Notes under the pieces: model-generated | Databases searched by the model: none | Seen by the model: only the letters and a program-made list of their open reading frames with translations | Told to the model about the DNA's origin: nothing | NCBI RefSeq assembly: GCF_001548035.1 | Contig: NZ_AP014723.1 | Location: 186,001 to 250,000, forward strand | Source: Sulfurospirillum sp. UCH001 | GTDB taxonomy: Bacteria; Campylobacterota; Campylobacteria; Campylobacterales; Sulfurospirillaceae | Reading direction: 5' to 3' | Length of the DNA stretch: 64,000 bases | Shown: positions 54,465-63,151 of the stretch, in pieces | How positions within the stretch are numbered: the stretch's first letter is position 1 | Layout: each line of letters starts with the position of its first letter | Made by a program: the position numbers and the translations under genes

Positions 54465-55667
54465 ATGGCAACAGTTGAAGTCAATGTTAGTGAACTTACT
54501 TTTGAGATGACAAAAAAGCTGAGGTTTTATCTCAGCAAACTTGTTGAACACAAAGGAAGTGATTTGCATGTCAAAACAGGGACAACCATTAGAGGTCGTA
54601 TCAATGGTGAAATTGTCTCCTTTTCTAAAGAAGTTCTTGCGTATCAAGACGGACTTACTCTAGCAAAAGAGCTTCTGCGAAGTCGCTTTCCAGAGTTAGT
54701 CGAAAAGAAAAATATTGACTTCACGTTTAAACTCAACGATGATTACCGCTTTCGTGTCAATATGTTTTTTCAAGTAGATGGTGTTTCAGCTGTTTTTAGA
54801 ACCATTCCGATGGTGCTACCAACCATTGAATCATTGCATTTACCCTCTGTGATTAATTCATTGTGTGATCTCCCTCGTGGTCTTATCTTAGTAACAGGAC
54901 CAACAGGTTCAGGTAAAACAACAACATTGGCTTCAATGATTAATCGTATCAATAAAACACAGAAAAAGCATATTATCACCATTGAAGATCCTGTAGAGTT
55001 TATCTATAAAGATGAGTTGTGTGTCGTCAACTAGCGTGCTATTGGACAAGATGCACTCTCCTTCTCTGATGCCTTACGTGCAGCACTTCGTGAAGATCCC
55101 GATGTTATCTTGGTTGGTGAAATGAGAGATCTTGAAACCATTGAAACTGCAATGCATGCAGCTGAAACAGGGCACTTAGTCCTCTCAACATTACATACTG
55201 TTGATGCAAAAGAAACCGTAGGACGTATCATTGGTATGTTCCCTGGTACAGAGCAAAATCGTATCAAAATGTCATTAGCATCTGTTTTGCAAGGTGTTAT
55301 TGCACAACGTCTTGTTAAAACAGTCGATAATGGGCGTACGGCTGCTGTCGAGATTTTAGTAAAAAATGCGCGTATAGAGGCACTCATCTTAGAAGGCCGA
55401 GAAGGCGAAATTCCTGACGCAATTAAAGAAGGCAAAGATGTCTATAAAACGCAAACCTTCGATCAAGCGCTTTTAGCGCTTTATGCAGAGGGTAAAATTT
55501 CACGAGAAAATGCTATTCAAGCATCGACCAGTCGCAATGATATTACAATGGCTCTTGACTTCTATGATGCAGATAAAACTCAAAAAGAGACACGTAAAGA
55601 AGAGGCTCGTGTGAGTATTAAAGAACTGAAAGAGATTGATAAAGATATCTTAGGATTGAAACAATAA
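54465..55667 (+). pseudogene. pilT: PilT-like type IV pilus retraction ATPase, interrupted by one in-frame TAG
   Basis: The frame runs 400 codons from ATG 54465 to TAA at 55665-55667 with a single TAG at 55032-55034, codon 190. Both sides belong to one PilT-type ATPase: before it, [14 protein letters not shown] (Walker A, residues 145-152) and ITIEDPVEFIYKDELCVVN; after it, RAIGQDALSFSDALRAALREDP, ILVGEMRD (Walker B) and HLVLSTLHTVDAKE. In the family the next residue after CVVN is Gln (CVVNQRxIGQD), so TAG most simply replaces CAG. TAG ends several other genes here (tal, carB, mreC, cheV), so general read-through is unlikely. A restart at TTG 55110 or ATG 55122 would begin at Walker B and could not work alone. 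A sequencing error is the main alternative. Confidence 0.87.
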
Positions 55668-55697
55668 CAATTTATGCAGCTTTTAGGTTCAATTTTG

Positions 55698-55703
55698 TAC
55701 AAT
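55698..55703 (+). promoter_or_regulatory. -10 promoter of rplY
   Basis: TTTTG followed by TACAAT (55698-55703), giving a start near 55710 and a short leader with AAAGGA before the ATG. Confidence 0.6.
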
Positions 55704-55732
55704 TGTTCCCTTATTTTTTATAAAGGAAAACT

Positions 55733-56269
55733 ATGTTAGAAGGCATCATTAGAGATAGTATCGAAAAAAAGGCTACTAAAGCACTTCGTAGAGATGGATA
55801 TCTAATTGCAAATATTTACGGTAAGGGTGAAGAAAACATCAATGCTGCATTTAAAGCAAACGAATTCATCAAAGCAGCAAAGAACAAAGATACTCTTATT
55901 TTCCCAGTGAAAGTATCTGGTAAAGAGTACAATGTTGTAATTCAAGATTACCAAAGAGATCCAGTAAATAGCAACCTTTTACATGTTGATTTACGTATTG
56001 CACTTCCAGGTGTTTTAACAAAATATTTGGTTCCTGTTATTCTTGAGGGTACACCAAAAGGTACAAAAAACAAAGGTGTTCTTATCCAATCTAAAAAACG
56101 TTTAGCAGTTAAATGTACAGCTGAAAATTTACCAAACAGCTTTGTTGTTGATGTAAATGATCTTGATGTTGGCGATACAGTTTTAGTACGTGATATTCAA
56201 GTTCCAGCAAACGTTAAAATCATGGATGAAACACGTGTTTCTGTTGCCGGAGTTATTAAAGCGAAGTAA
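55733..56269 (+). CDS. rplY: 50S ribosomal protein L25 (CTC form)
   Basis: 178 residues, the long form with an additional C-terminal beta domain. The N-terminal part ([22 protein letters not shown]) binds 5S r[23 protein letters not shown] bridges to the C-terminal TL5-like domain (about 95-178). Seven bases separate it from pth, the common rplY-pth pairing. Confidence 0.96.
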   Translation: MLEGIIRDSIEKKATKALRRDGYLIANIYGKGEENINAAFKANEFIKAAKNKDTLIFPVKVSGKEYNVVIQDYQRDPVNSNLLHVDLRIALPGVLTKYLVPVILEGTPKGTKNKGVLIQSKKRLAVKCTAENLPNSFVVDVNDLDVGDTVLVRDIQVPANVKIMDETRVSVAGVIKAK

Positions 56270-56276
56270 CGCTTAG

Positions 56277-56852
56277 ATGACACTTCTCGTAGGGCTTGGA
56301 AATCCAGACTTACAATACAAAAATAATCGACATAATGTCGGTTTTATGGTCATCGATGCTATCATCGATGACCAATCTTCATGCGAAAAAATCACAAAAG
56401 CTAATTTTAAAGGTGAACTTTTTAAAGCACCTTCTATGTTACTGCTGAAACCAACAACGTATATGAATCTTTCAGGAGAAAGTGTACGTTCTGTGGATGA
56501 TTATTTTAAGCCTGATCAAATTATTGTTATTCATGATGATTTAGACCTTCCTTTTGGAACATTACGTTTCAAAATAGGCGGTGGTCATGGTGGTCATAAT
56601 GGGCTTCGCTCTATTGATGCTCATATTGGACCAGAATATATACGCGTTCGTATTGGTATTGGTAAACCAACACATAAAAGTGATGTTGCAAAATATGTTC
56701 TTTCTGATTTTTCTGTATGTCAAAGGGAGCATTTGCCTGAAATCATCCAGCATGTAAAAAAGAGTATCAAAGCACTCCTCACAAGTGATTTAAAAGAAGT
56801 TTCGCTACAATACACGCTCAAACAAACCCTGTGTGATGGAGATAAAGTATGA
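56277..56852 (+). CDS. pth: Peptidyl-tRNA hydrolase
   Basis: 191 residues. Pth frees tRNA from peptidyl-tRNA dropped by ribosomes. LLVGLGNPDLQYKNNRHNVGFMVID contains the catalytic His, LLKPTTYMNLSGESV follows, then IVIHDDLDLPFGTLRFKIGGGHGGHNGLRSI. It overlaps the permease gene by four bases (ATGA). AACGCTTAG gives a weak ribosome binding site, so coupling to rplY is likely. Confidence 0.97.
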   Translation: MTLLVGLGNPDLQYKNNRHNVGFMVIDAIIDDQSSCEKITKANFKGELFKAPSMLLLKPTTYMNLSGESVRSVDDYFKPDQIIVIHDDLDLPFGTLRFKIGGGHGGHNGLRSIDAHIGPEYIRVRIGIGKPTHKSDVAKYVLSDFSVCQREHLPEIIQHVKKSIKALLTSDLKEVSLQYTLKQTLCDGDKV

Positions 56853-57907
56853 AACTTTTTGAGAAATATATTGTTAAAAATTATCTCAAAAATTTCTTTG
56901 TTATCTTTATAGCACTTGATCTTTTTTATGTGGGCGTTGACTTGCTTACAAACTATAATAACATTCCGGATTCTGCAAACTTGCAAATTTTGTATGCTCT
57001 TTTTCAAGGCATGAATGCCGTAAATTATGTGTTACCACTTTCAATTGTATTTGGTATGGTTGTAACGTATTTTAGTATGATTAAATCCAATGAACTTATC
57101 TGTATGTATGCATCAAGTATTAGTAAAAGAGCGCTTGTGAGGCCTTTTTTTATTACTGCTTTAGGACTTACACTCATTTATATTGGACTCAATTGTACGG
57201 AATTTGCTTATGCGTATGAATATAGCGCAAATCTAAAAAAATATAACCGTATTTCAAACAGCTCAGAAGATCTTTTTCTAAAACACAATAATCAATATGT
57301 CTATTTTAAAAAACTTGATCCGCTAAAACAAGTGGCATACGATGTGACTATTTTTGAAGTAGATAATGTTGATCTTACTAAAATTATACGCGCTTCTGTA
57401 GCTTCATTTATTCAAAATCATTGGATTTTGGAAAAGGTAAGCATCGTGCATAAACCACGAATTACCTCTTTGGACAATGATGGTTATCGTACCGAAAATG
57501 TTGATAAACTTCAAACTATGGAAAATTTTAAACCTAAGATTATGGATAACGTGTATCAAAGTGAATATACCTTATCTATCAGTGATGGCATTGATGCATT
57601 ACGCTTTTTCAACGAGCAAGGTGTCAATACCAGCAAGATTAAAGCAACACTCTTTTATCAGCTTTTTTTCCCTTTTTTCGCTCCTTTTTTGATTGTCATT
57701 TTGTACTATAAAGCTCCTGTAATGGGGCGTTATTTTAATATGGCTTTGATCGCTTCTTCTTTCGCTTTTGTAACTTTAATTGTTTGGAGTGGACTTTTTC
57801 TTTTAAGTCGTCTTGCAGCAAATGGAGTTGTTTTTGCAGAAATTGCTATTTTATTACCTATTGTACTTCTTCTTTTTATTGCCATGTATTTTTACGCCAA
57901 ACGCTAA
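56849..57907 (+). CDS. LptF/LptG-family (YjgP/YjgQ) lipopolysaccharide export permease
   Basis: 352 residues. Three N-terminal and three C-terminal transmembrane helices flank a periplasmic beta-jellyroll-like region (about 125-265), the layout of LptF and LptG, which pull LPS from the inner membrane with LptB. The opening FEKYIVKNYLKNFFVIFIALDLFYVGVDLL matches the coupling-helix start. Whether it is LptF or LptG cannot be decided here. It overlaps pth by four bases. Confidence 0.9.
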   Translation: MKLFEKYIVKNYLKNFFVIFIALDLFYVGVDLLTNYNNIPDSANLQILYALFQGMNAVNYVLPLSIVFGMVVTYFSMIKSNELICMYASSISKRALVRPFFITALGLTLIYIGLNCTEFAYAYEYSANLKKYNRISNSSEDLFLKHNNQYVYFKKLDPLKQVAYDVTIFEVDNVDLTKIIRASVASFIQNHWILEKVSIVHKPRITSLDNDGYRTENVDKLQTMENFKPKIMDNVYQSEYTLSISDGIDALRFFNEQGVNTSKIKATLFYQLFFPFFAPFLIVILYYKAPVMGRYFNMALIASSFAFVTLIVWSGLFLLSRLAANGVVFAEIAILLPIVLLLFIAMYFYAKR

Positions 57908-57945
57908 GTTAACTCGCATTTAATCATCTTTTGTTGAACTTTTTG

Positions 57946-57951
57946 ATAGAA
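57946..57951 (+). promoter_or_regulatory. Extended -10 promoter of lysA
   Basis: TTTTTGA followed by TAGAAT (57946-57951) is an almost perfect Campylobacterota extended -10; start of transcription near 57958. Confidence 0.7.
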
Positions 57952-57985
57952 TAGAGGATTATTGTTATCTCTAATAAGGTTCAAA

Positions 57986-59194
57986 ATGACGAAATTCCAA
58001 GCTTTAGCACAAAAATATGATACTCCTTTATATGTTTATGACTTTGACACAATCTCCAACAAGTTTTCGGCTCTCAAAGAGGTCTTTAAGGCACGCAAAT
58101 CTCTTATTTGTTTTGCTGTAAAATCAAACTCAAATCTCTCTGTTTTAAAACATATGGCAGGCCTTGGAGCAGGGTGCGATTGTGTTTCTATTGGTGAAGT
58201 CAAACGTGCTTTAGTAGCAGGAATCCCTAAATATAAAATTATCTTCAGTGGTGTTGGCAAAAGAGACAATGAGATCGAAGAAGCACTGCAAAATGATATT
58301 TTGATGCTCAATCTTGAAAGCGAAGAAGAGATGAAACGGGTTGAGATGATTGCAGAGCGATTGGGCGTAACTGCACGCATTAGTATTCGTGTCAATCCAA
58401 ACATCGATCCTAAAACGCATCCGTATATTTCAACAGGTCTTCACGAAAATAAATTTGGTGTTGATATTGAGAGTGCAAAGCGTATGTATATTCATGCGAA
58501 AAATAGTGCTTCTCTTGATCCAGTTGGAATTCATTTTCACATTGGTAGCCAAATTACAGAGGTAGAGCCTTTTAAAGAAGCAGCACTTGTTTTAGCAAAC
58601 CTATTACGTAACCTCAAAGCTTTAAAGATTGACATCAAATTTTTTGATGTGGGTGGTGGTATAGGCATTCAGTACAAAGATGAAACAACAGTAGCTCTTT
58701 ATGAGTATGCACAATCTATCTTTGCAGCACTTACAGGTCTTGATGTGACATTGGTATGTGAACCAGGTCGTTATTTGGTAGGTGATTGTGGATATTTTTT
58801 AACGAAAGTACTTTACGAAAAACACAATGGCTATAAACGTTTTGTTATTGTTGATGGTGCAATGAATGATCTCATTCGACCAAGTCTGTATCATGCGTAT
58901 CATGCGATTGAAGTAGAAGGCAAAGCAGTAACTCAAGAAACAACGTTGTGCGATGTTGTTGGTCCAATCTGTGAAAGCGGTGATTTTTTTGCAAAAAATA
59001 TTGAATTACCTGCTCTTGAACATGATGATCTTTTGGTGATTAAAAGTGCTGGAGCATATGGCTTTACAATGAGCAGTAACTACAATACACGTTCACGTGT
59101 AGCAGAAATAGCCCTTGAAAATGGAAACGATCGTTTAATCCGTAGACGTGAAAATTTCGATGATGTCATTGCTTTGGAAAAAGAGTACCTGTAA
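57986..59194 (+). CDS. lysA: Diaminopimelate decarboxylase
   Basis: 402 residues, fold III PLP enzyme giving lysine from meso-diaminopimelate. The PLP lysine is in ICFAVKSNSNLSVL, followed by GAGCDCVSIGEV, FHIGSQITE, FDVGGGIGIQY, CEPGRYLVG and the C-terminal CESGDFFAK with the active-site Cys. ATG 57986 has AAGG six bases upstream and begins at the conserved N terminus; an earlier in-frame TTG at 57962 is less likely. It opens the run lysA-pheA-hisC-fliF-fliG. Confidence 0.96.
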   Translation: MTKFQALAQKYDTPLYVYDFDTISNKFSALKEVFKARKSLICFAVKSNSNLSVLKHMAGLGAGCDCVSIGEVKRALVAGIPKYKIIFSGVGKRDNEIEEALQNDILMLNLESEEEMKRVEMIAERLGVTARISIRVNPNIDPKTHPYISTGLHENKFGVDIESAKRMYIHAKNSASLDPVGIHFHIGSQITEVEPFKEAALVLANLLRNLKALKIDIKFFDVGGGIGIQYKDETTVALYEYAQSIFAALTGLDVTLVCEPGRYLVGDCGYFLTKVLYEKHNGYKRFVIVDGAMNDLIRPSLYHAYHAIEVEGKAVTQETTLCDVVGPICESGDFFAKNIELPALEHDDLLVIKSAGAYGFTMSSNYNTRSRVAEIALENGNDRLIRRRENFDDVIALEKEYL

Positions 59195-59243
59195 TGCATT
59201 GGAATTCATTCTACCAGCTATTGGGCATCTCAAAGGCAGATAA

Positions 59244-60311
59244 ATGCAAGAAATAGAAAAATACAGAAAAAAAATTGATCATATAGACGATCAAATTTTG
59301 AAGTTGCTCAATGATCGTATGGAGCTTGTTAAGGAGATTGGTCGTGCAAAGCAGACCAGTGGAACAGCTATTTATCGCCCTGAGCGAGAAAAAGAGATTT
59401 TGGATCGTTTAAAAGCACTAAATAATGGTGCATTGAACAATAGAGCGATTGATGCAATCTATTTAGAAATTTTTGCAGTAAGTCGTAATCTTGAGTTCCC
59501 AGAAAAAATTGCTTTTATGGGGCCAGAGGGTAGTTATACACATCAAGCTGCAGAGAGCCGCTTTGGTGCGATGGGGAGTTACATTGAAGTAAGCTCAATA
59601 GAGGCTGTTTTTCATGTGCTTGAAAATGGTGAAGCTAAGTATGGTGTAGTGCCTGTTGAGAACAATACAGCAGGAGCTGTTGGTACAACCCTTGATTGTT
59701 TAGGAAAGTTTAGTTCTAAAATTGTTGCAGAGCTCTATATGGATATTCACCACTCTTTTGCCACAGTATGTGAAGATATCAAAAAAATAAAACGTATCTA
59801 CTCGCATCCGCAAGGGTACAATCAGTGCCGAAAGTTTTTAGAAGAACATATGCTCTTAGGGGTAGAGTTTATTCCTACCAAATCAACCGCAGAAGCAGCA
59901 AAAAAAGCAAGTGAAGATCATGATGCTGCTGCTATTTGTTCGCATATTGCTGCTAAACTTTATAATGTGCCTATTATGTTTGCCAAAATTGAAGACAATA
60001 TGGCAAACCAAACACGCTTTTTGATTTTGAGTGATTTTAAAAATAAAAAAGGCGTACATAATAAAACCTCAATTTTGGCAAAAACAGATGATAAACCAGG
60101 TGGTCTTGTAGAGTTCTTGCAGACATTCCAAGATCAAAAAGTCAATCTCACGAAAATTGAGTCACGTCCGACAAAAGAAAAAGGGTTTCAATCTATTTTT
60201 TATATGGATTTTGAAGGACATATTGATGATGAGAACGTTCAAAAAGTAATTGAAGAGAATAAAGAAAGATATGATATTAAATGGCTCGGTAGCTATATTT
60301 GTGGAGGATGA
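59244..60311 (+). CDS. pheA: Bifunctional chorismate mutase / prephenate dehydratase
   Basis: 355 residues. The first 85 form an AroQ-type mutase (KIDHIDDQILKLLNDRMELVKEIGRAKQ), then the dehydratase (about 90-270; GPEGSYTHQAA, VPVENNTAGAVG, TKSTAEAAKKA, NQTRFLIL) and a C-terminal ACT domain (about 275-350, with ESRPTKEKGFQSIFYMDFEGH) for feedback by phenylalanine. It makes phenylpyruvate from chorismate. Three bases separate it from hisC. Confidence 0.96.
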   Translation: MQEIEKYRKKIDHIDDQILKLLNDRMELVKEIGRAKQTSGTAIYRPEREKEILDRLKALNNGALNNRAIDAIYLEIFAVSRNLEFPEKIAFMGPEGSYTHQAAESRFGAMGSYIEVSSIEAVFHVLENGEAKYGVVPVENNTAGAVGTTLDCLGKFSSKIVAELYMDIHHSFATVCEDIKKIKRIYSHPQGYNQCRKFLEEHMLLGVEFIPTKSTAEAAKKASEDHDAAAICSHIAAKLYNVPIMFAKIEDNMANQTRFLILSDFKNKKGVHNKTSILAKTDDKPGGLVEFLQTFQDQKVNLTKIESRPTKEKGFQSIFYMDFEGHIDDENVQKVIEENKERYDIKWLGSYICGG

Positions 60312-60314
60312 GAG

Positions 60315-61415
60315 ATGCAATTTAACGGTGTTTTAGATCAACTAAAAATTTATGAAGCAGGTAAGCCTATTGAGCTTGTAGTACGTGAATACGGCATAGA
60401 AGCTAAAGATGTTATCAAATTAGCCAGCAATGAAAATCCAAGAGGATGTAGTCCTAAAGTACTTGAAGCAGTACGTGCAGAAGCTGCTAAAATGAATTTA
60501 TATCCAGATGATAGTATGTATGAGCTCAAAGAAGCTTTGGCTAAAAAATATGCTGTAAAAGAGGAAAATATTATTATTGGTGCGGGAAGCGATCAAGTGA
60601 TCTCTTTTGCAGTCCATGCGAAAGCAAATCCCAATACAAAAGTTTTGATGGCTGGAATTACCTTTGCAATGTATGAAATTTATGCTCTTCAAACAGGAGC
60701 AACCATCCTTAAAACACCATCAGCTGGTCATAATCTTCAAGAGATGTTAGATATTTACAAAGCAAATAAAGACATATCAGTGATTTTCCTTTGCCTTCCA
60801 AACAATCCGCTCGGAGAGTGTTTAGATACAAAAGATGTGTATGCCTTTTTAGATCACATCAGTCCTGAAACACTTGTAGTGATTGATGGTGCGTATCAAG
60901 AGTATGCAAGTTTTAAAGACCCTGCGAAAAAAATTGTTCCAAGCGAAATCATTGCAAAATACCCAAATACACTCTATTCAGGTACATTCTCAAAAGCGTA
61001 TGGACTTGGGGGTATGCGTTGTGGTTATGGAATTGCGCAACCAGAAATTATCAAGGCACTTTTAAAACTGAGAGCACCATTTAATATCACAAATTTAACG
61101 CTTAAAGCGGCAATTGTTGCACTGAGTGATCAAGCGTTTGTGGATGCTTCTGTCAAAGAAAATTTTGAACAAATGAAATCATATGAAGCTTTTGCAAAAG
61201 AACTGGGTTTTAATATTATTGAGAGCTATACAAACTTTATTGTATTAGAATTTGATGCAAGTAAAAACTCTGGTGTGATTGCGCAAAAATTGATGGAAAA
61301 AGGTATAATCGTTAGAAATTTAGGATCGTATGGTATGAATGCAATTCGTGTTACCATAGGAACACCTGAACAAAATGCACGCTTTTTTGAACTCTTTAAA
61401 ACAATTTATAAGTAA
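60315..61415 (+). CDS. hisC: Histidinol-phosphate aminotransferase
   Basis: 366 residues, PLP class [55 protein letters not shown] and [20 protein letters not shown] with the PLP lysine are characteristic. It converts imidazole acetol phosphate to histidinol phosphate. In this position after pheA it may also serve aromatic amino acid transamination. It is 11 bases from fliF, so flagellar and amino-acid genes share a transcript here. Confidence 0.93.
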   Translation: MQFNGVLDQLKIYEAGKPIELVVREYGIEAKDVIKLASNENPRGCSPKVLEAVRAEAAKMNLYPDDSMYELKEALAKKYAVKEENIIIGAGSDQVISFAVHAKANPNTKVLMAGITFAMYEIYALQTGATILKTPSAGHNLQEMLDIYKANKDISVIFLCLPNNPLGECLDTKDVYAFLDHISPETLVVIDGAYQEYASFKDPAKKIVPSEIIAKYPNTLYSGTFSKAYGLGGMRCGYGIAQPEIIKALLKLRAPFNITNLTLKAAIVALSDQAFVDASVKENFEQMKSYEAFAKELGFNIIESYTNFIVLEFDASKNSGVIAQKLMEKGIIVRNLGSYGMNAIRVTIGTPEQNARFFELFKTIYK

Positions 61416-61426
61416 GAGAAAGACAT

Positions 61427-63151
61427 ATGGAGCTTAGAACACTTTTAAATCAAATAGCAACACTCATACAAAACTTGACCTTGCGTCAAAAGATAGTTGC
61501 AGCAGTTTCGATTGTTGTTCTTATCGGTTTTTTAGTGTTTCTGACGCTCTACAAAAACTCCACTTCGAGTAAAGGAAGTGGGTACAGTGTTTTATTTGAA
61601 AACACAACTGCGGGTGATTCTGCACTGATTATTCAACAACTTGAAAAAGAGAAAGTTCCTTATAAGATACTCAACGAAGGAACAATAGCTGTTCCTACAG
61701 AAATGGTGCATAAACAAAGAATTTCGATAGCTGCACAAGGCATTCCTAAAAATAGCAAAGTTGGTTTTGAAATTTTTGATAAAACTGAGTTTGGTGCGAC
61801 TGATTTTGAACAAAAGATCAAATATATTCGAGCACTTGAAGGTGAACTTGCACGTACTATTGAAAGTTTAGGACCAATTTCTAACGCAAGTGTACATATC
61901 GCTATTCCGAAAGAGACAGTATTTGCTCAAAAACAAGCGGCACCAACAGCGTCCATTGTTCTAAATATTCGACCGAGTATGAATCTTTCTGTGAAACAGA
62001 TAGTAGGCATTAAAAATCTTGTTGCTGCTTCGGTTTCAAACTTAACTGCAGAAAATGTTTCAATTGTCAATCAAGATGGTGAGCCTTTAGGTGATGAGCA
62101 GAGCAATATTTTTCAAGGTGAGCTGGTTAAAAGCCAGATGCGCTATAAAAAAGAGTTTGAACACAATGTAGAACAGAAAATTATCAATGTGCTAGCTCCC
62201 GTTATTGGTGGTGTGGATAAAGTCAATGCAAAAGTAACCATCGATTTTGATTTTTCCCAACAAGATTATGTTAGTGAGATATATGATCCAAACTCTGTAC
62301 CTAGAAGCGAGCAGAGTGTTGAAGAAAAACGTGAAGGAAAAGAGCCTCAAGATGTAGGAGGCGTTCCTGGTGCGATCAGTAATATAGGGCCCGTACAAGG
62401 ACTTGAAAGTAATAAAAAAGGCGAAACATATCAAAAAAGTTCTACGACTACCAATTATGAAATTTCAAAAAAAGTGGTTAATTCTAAAGATGAGTTTGCA
62501 AAAGTTAAGCGTTTAACTGCTGCGGTAGTTGTTGATGGTGTTTATAAATATGGAGTCGATGCTGACGGTAAGAAAAAAAGTGAATTAGAGTACTTTCCTC
62601 TCACAAAAGATCAGATGGATGCTATTCGTGATGTTGTACGTCAAACTGTTGGGTATAACCAAGCAAGAGGTGATGAAGTCACGGTTAGTAACTTTGAATT
62701 TAAGCCACTTTCGAGTGATGGAACACGTGCTCCAACTAAAGATTTGATGGATAAAGTCACCAATTACGTAGGACCATTGGTACCTTTATTAAAATATGTT
62801 ATTGTCGGTATTTTACTGTTTGCCTTCTATAAAAAAGTGATTATTCCATTCAGCCAAAAAATGGTTGAAACAAAATTAGATGATTTTGAAGATGAAATTG
62901 AGCCAATTACAGCGCATGAAGAAGAGGGAGCTGAAGATACGTTAGAAAAATTCAGACAAGCTCGTAAAAAAGTCGAGGATCAGCTTGGAATTGGTCAAGA
63001 CTTTAATGAAGAGGCTCTTAAATATGACGTCTTACTTGAAAAGCTTAAACATGTTGCAGAACAAAAAAGTGAAGAATTTGCGGCACTCTTACAATCTATG
63101 ATTCGTAATGAGGGTGATTATGAGAAAAATAGCTCAAAGGATCTAACATAA
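61427..63151 (+). CDS. fliF: Flagellar MS-ring protein FliF
   Basis: 574 residues. Two transmembrane helices (about 24-46 and 447-472) flank a periplasmic region with ring-building motifs (YSVLFENTTAGDSALIIQQLEK, then VHIAIPKETVFAQKQAAPTASIVLNIRPSMNLS). The cytoplasmic C terminus (acidic, then helical) binds FliG. FliF forms the MS ring, the base of the flagellum and its export gate. The stop overlaps the fliG ATG by one base. Confidence 0.97.
   Translation: MELRTLLNQIATLIQNLTLRQKIVAAVSIVVLIGFLVFLTLYKNSTSSKGSGYSVLFENTTAGDSALIIQQLEKEKVPYKILNEGTIAVPTEMVHKQRISIAAQGIPKNSKVGFEIFDKTEFGATDFEQKIKYIRALEGELARTIESLGPISNASVHIAIPKETVFAQKQAAPTASIVLNIRPSMNLSVKQIVGIKNLVAASVSNLTAENVSIVNQDGEPLGDEQSNIFQGELVKSQMRYKKEFEHNVEQKIINVLAPVIGGVDKVNAKVTIDFDFSQQDYVSEIYDPNSVPRSEQSVEEKREGKEPQDVGGVPGAISNIGPVQGLESNKKGETYQKSSTTTNYEISKKVVNSKDEFAKVKRLTAAVVVDGVYKYGVDADGKKKSELEYFPLTKDQMDAIRDVVRQTVGYNQARGDEVTVSNFEFKPLSSDGTRAPTKDLMDKVTNYVGPLVPLLKYVIVGILLFAFYKKVIIPFSQKMVETKLDDFEDEIEPITAHEEEGAEDTLEKFRQARKKVEDQLGIGQDFNEEALKYDVLLEKLKHVAEQKSEEFAALLQSMIRNEGDYEKNSSKDLT

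Noticed and set aside
54465-55667. Reading the TAG as a recoded sense codon (pyrrolysine or similar)
   Set aside because: TAG ends tal, carB, mreC, cheV and other genes in the same window, no downstream stem-loop of a recoding element is evident, and a plain CAG-to-TAG change explains the data.
55110-55667. A separate short gene starting at TTG 55110
   Set aside because: It would begin inside the Walker B segment of the ATPase and has no ribosome binding site; it is the 3' part of the interrupted pilT-like gene.
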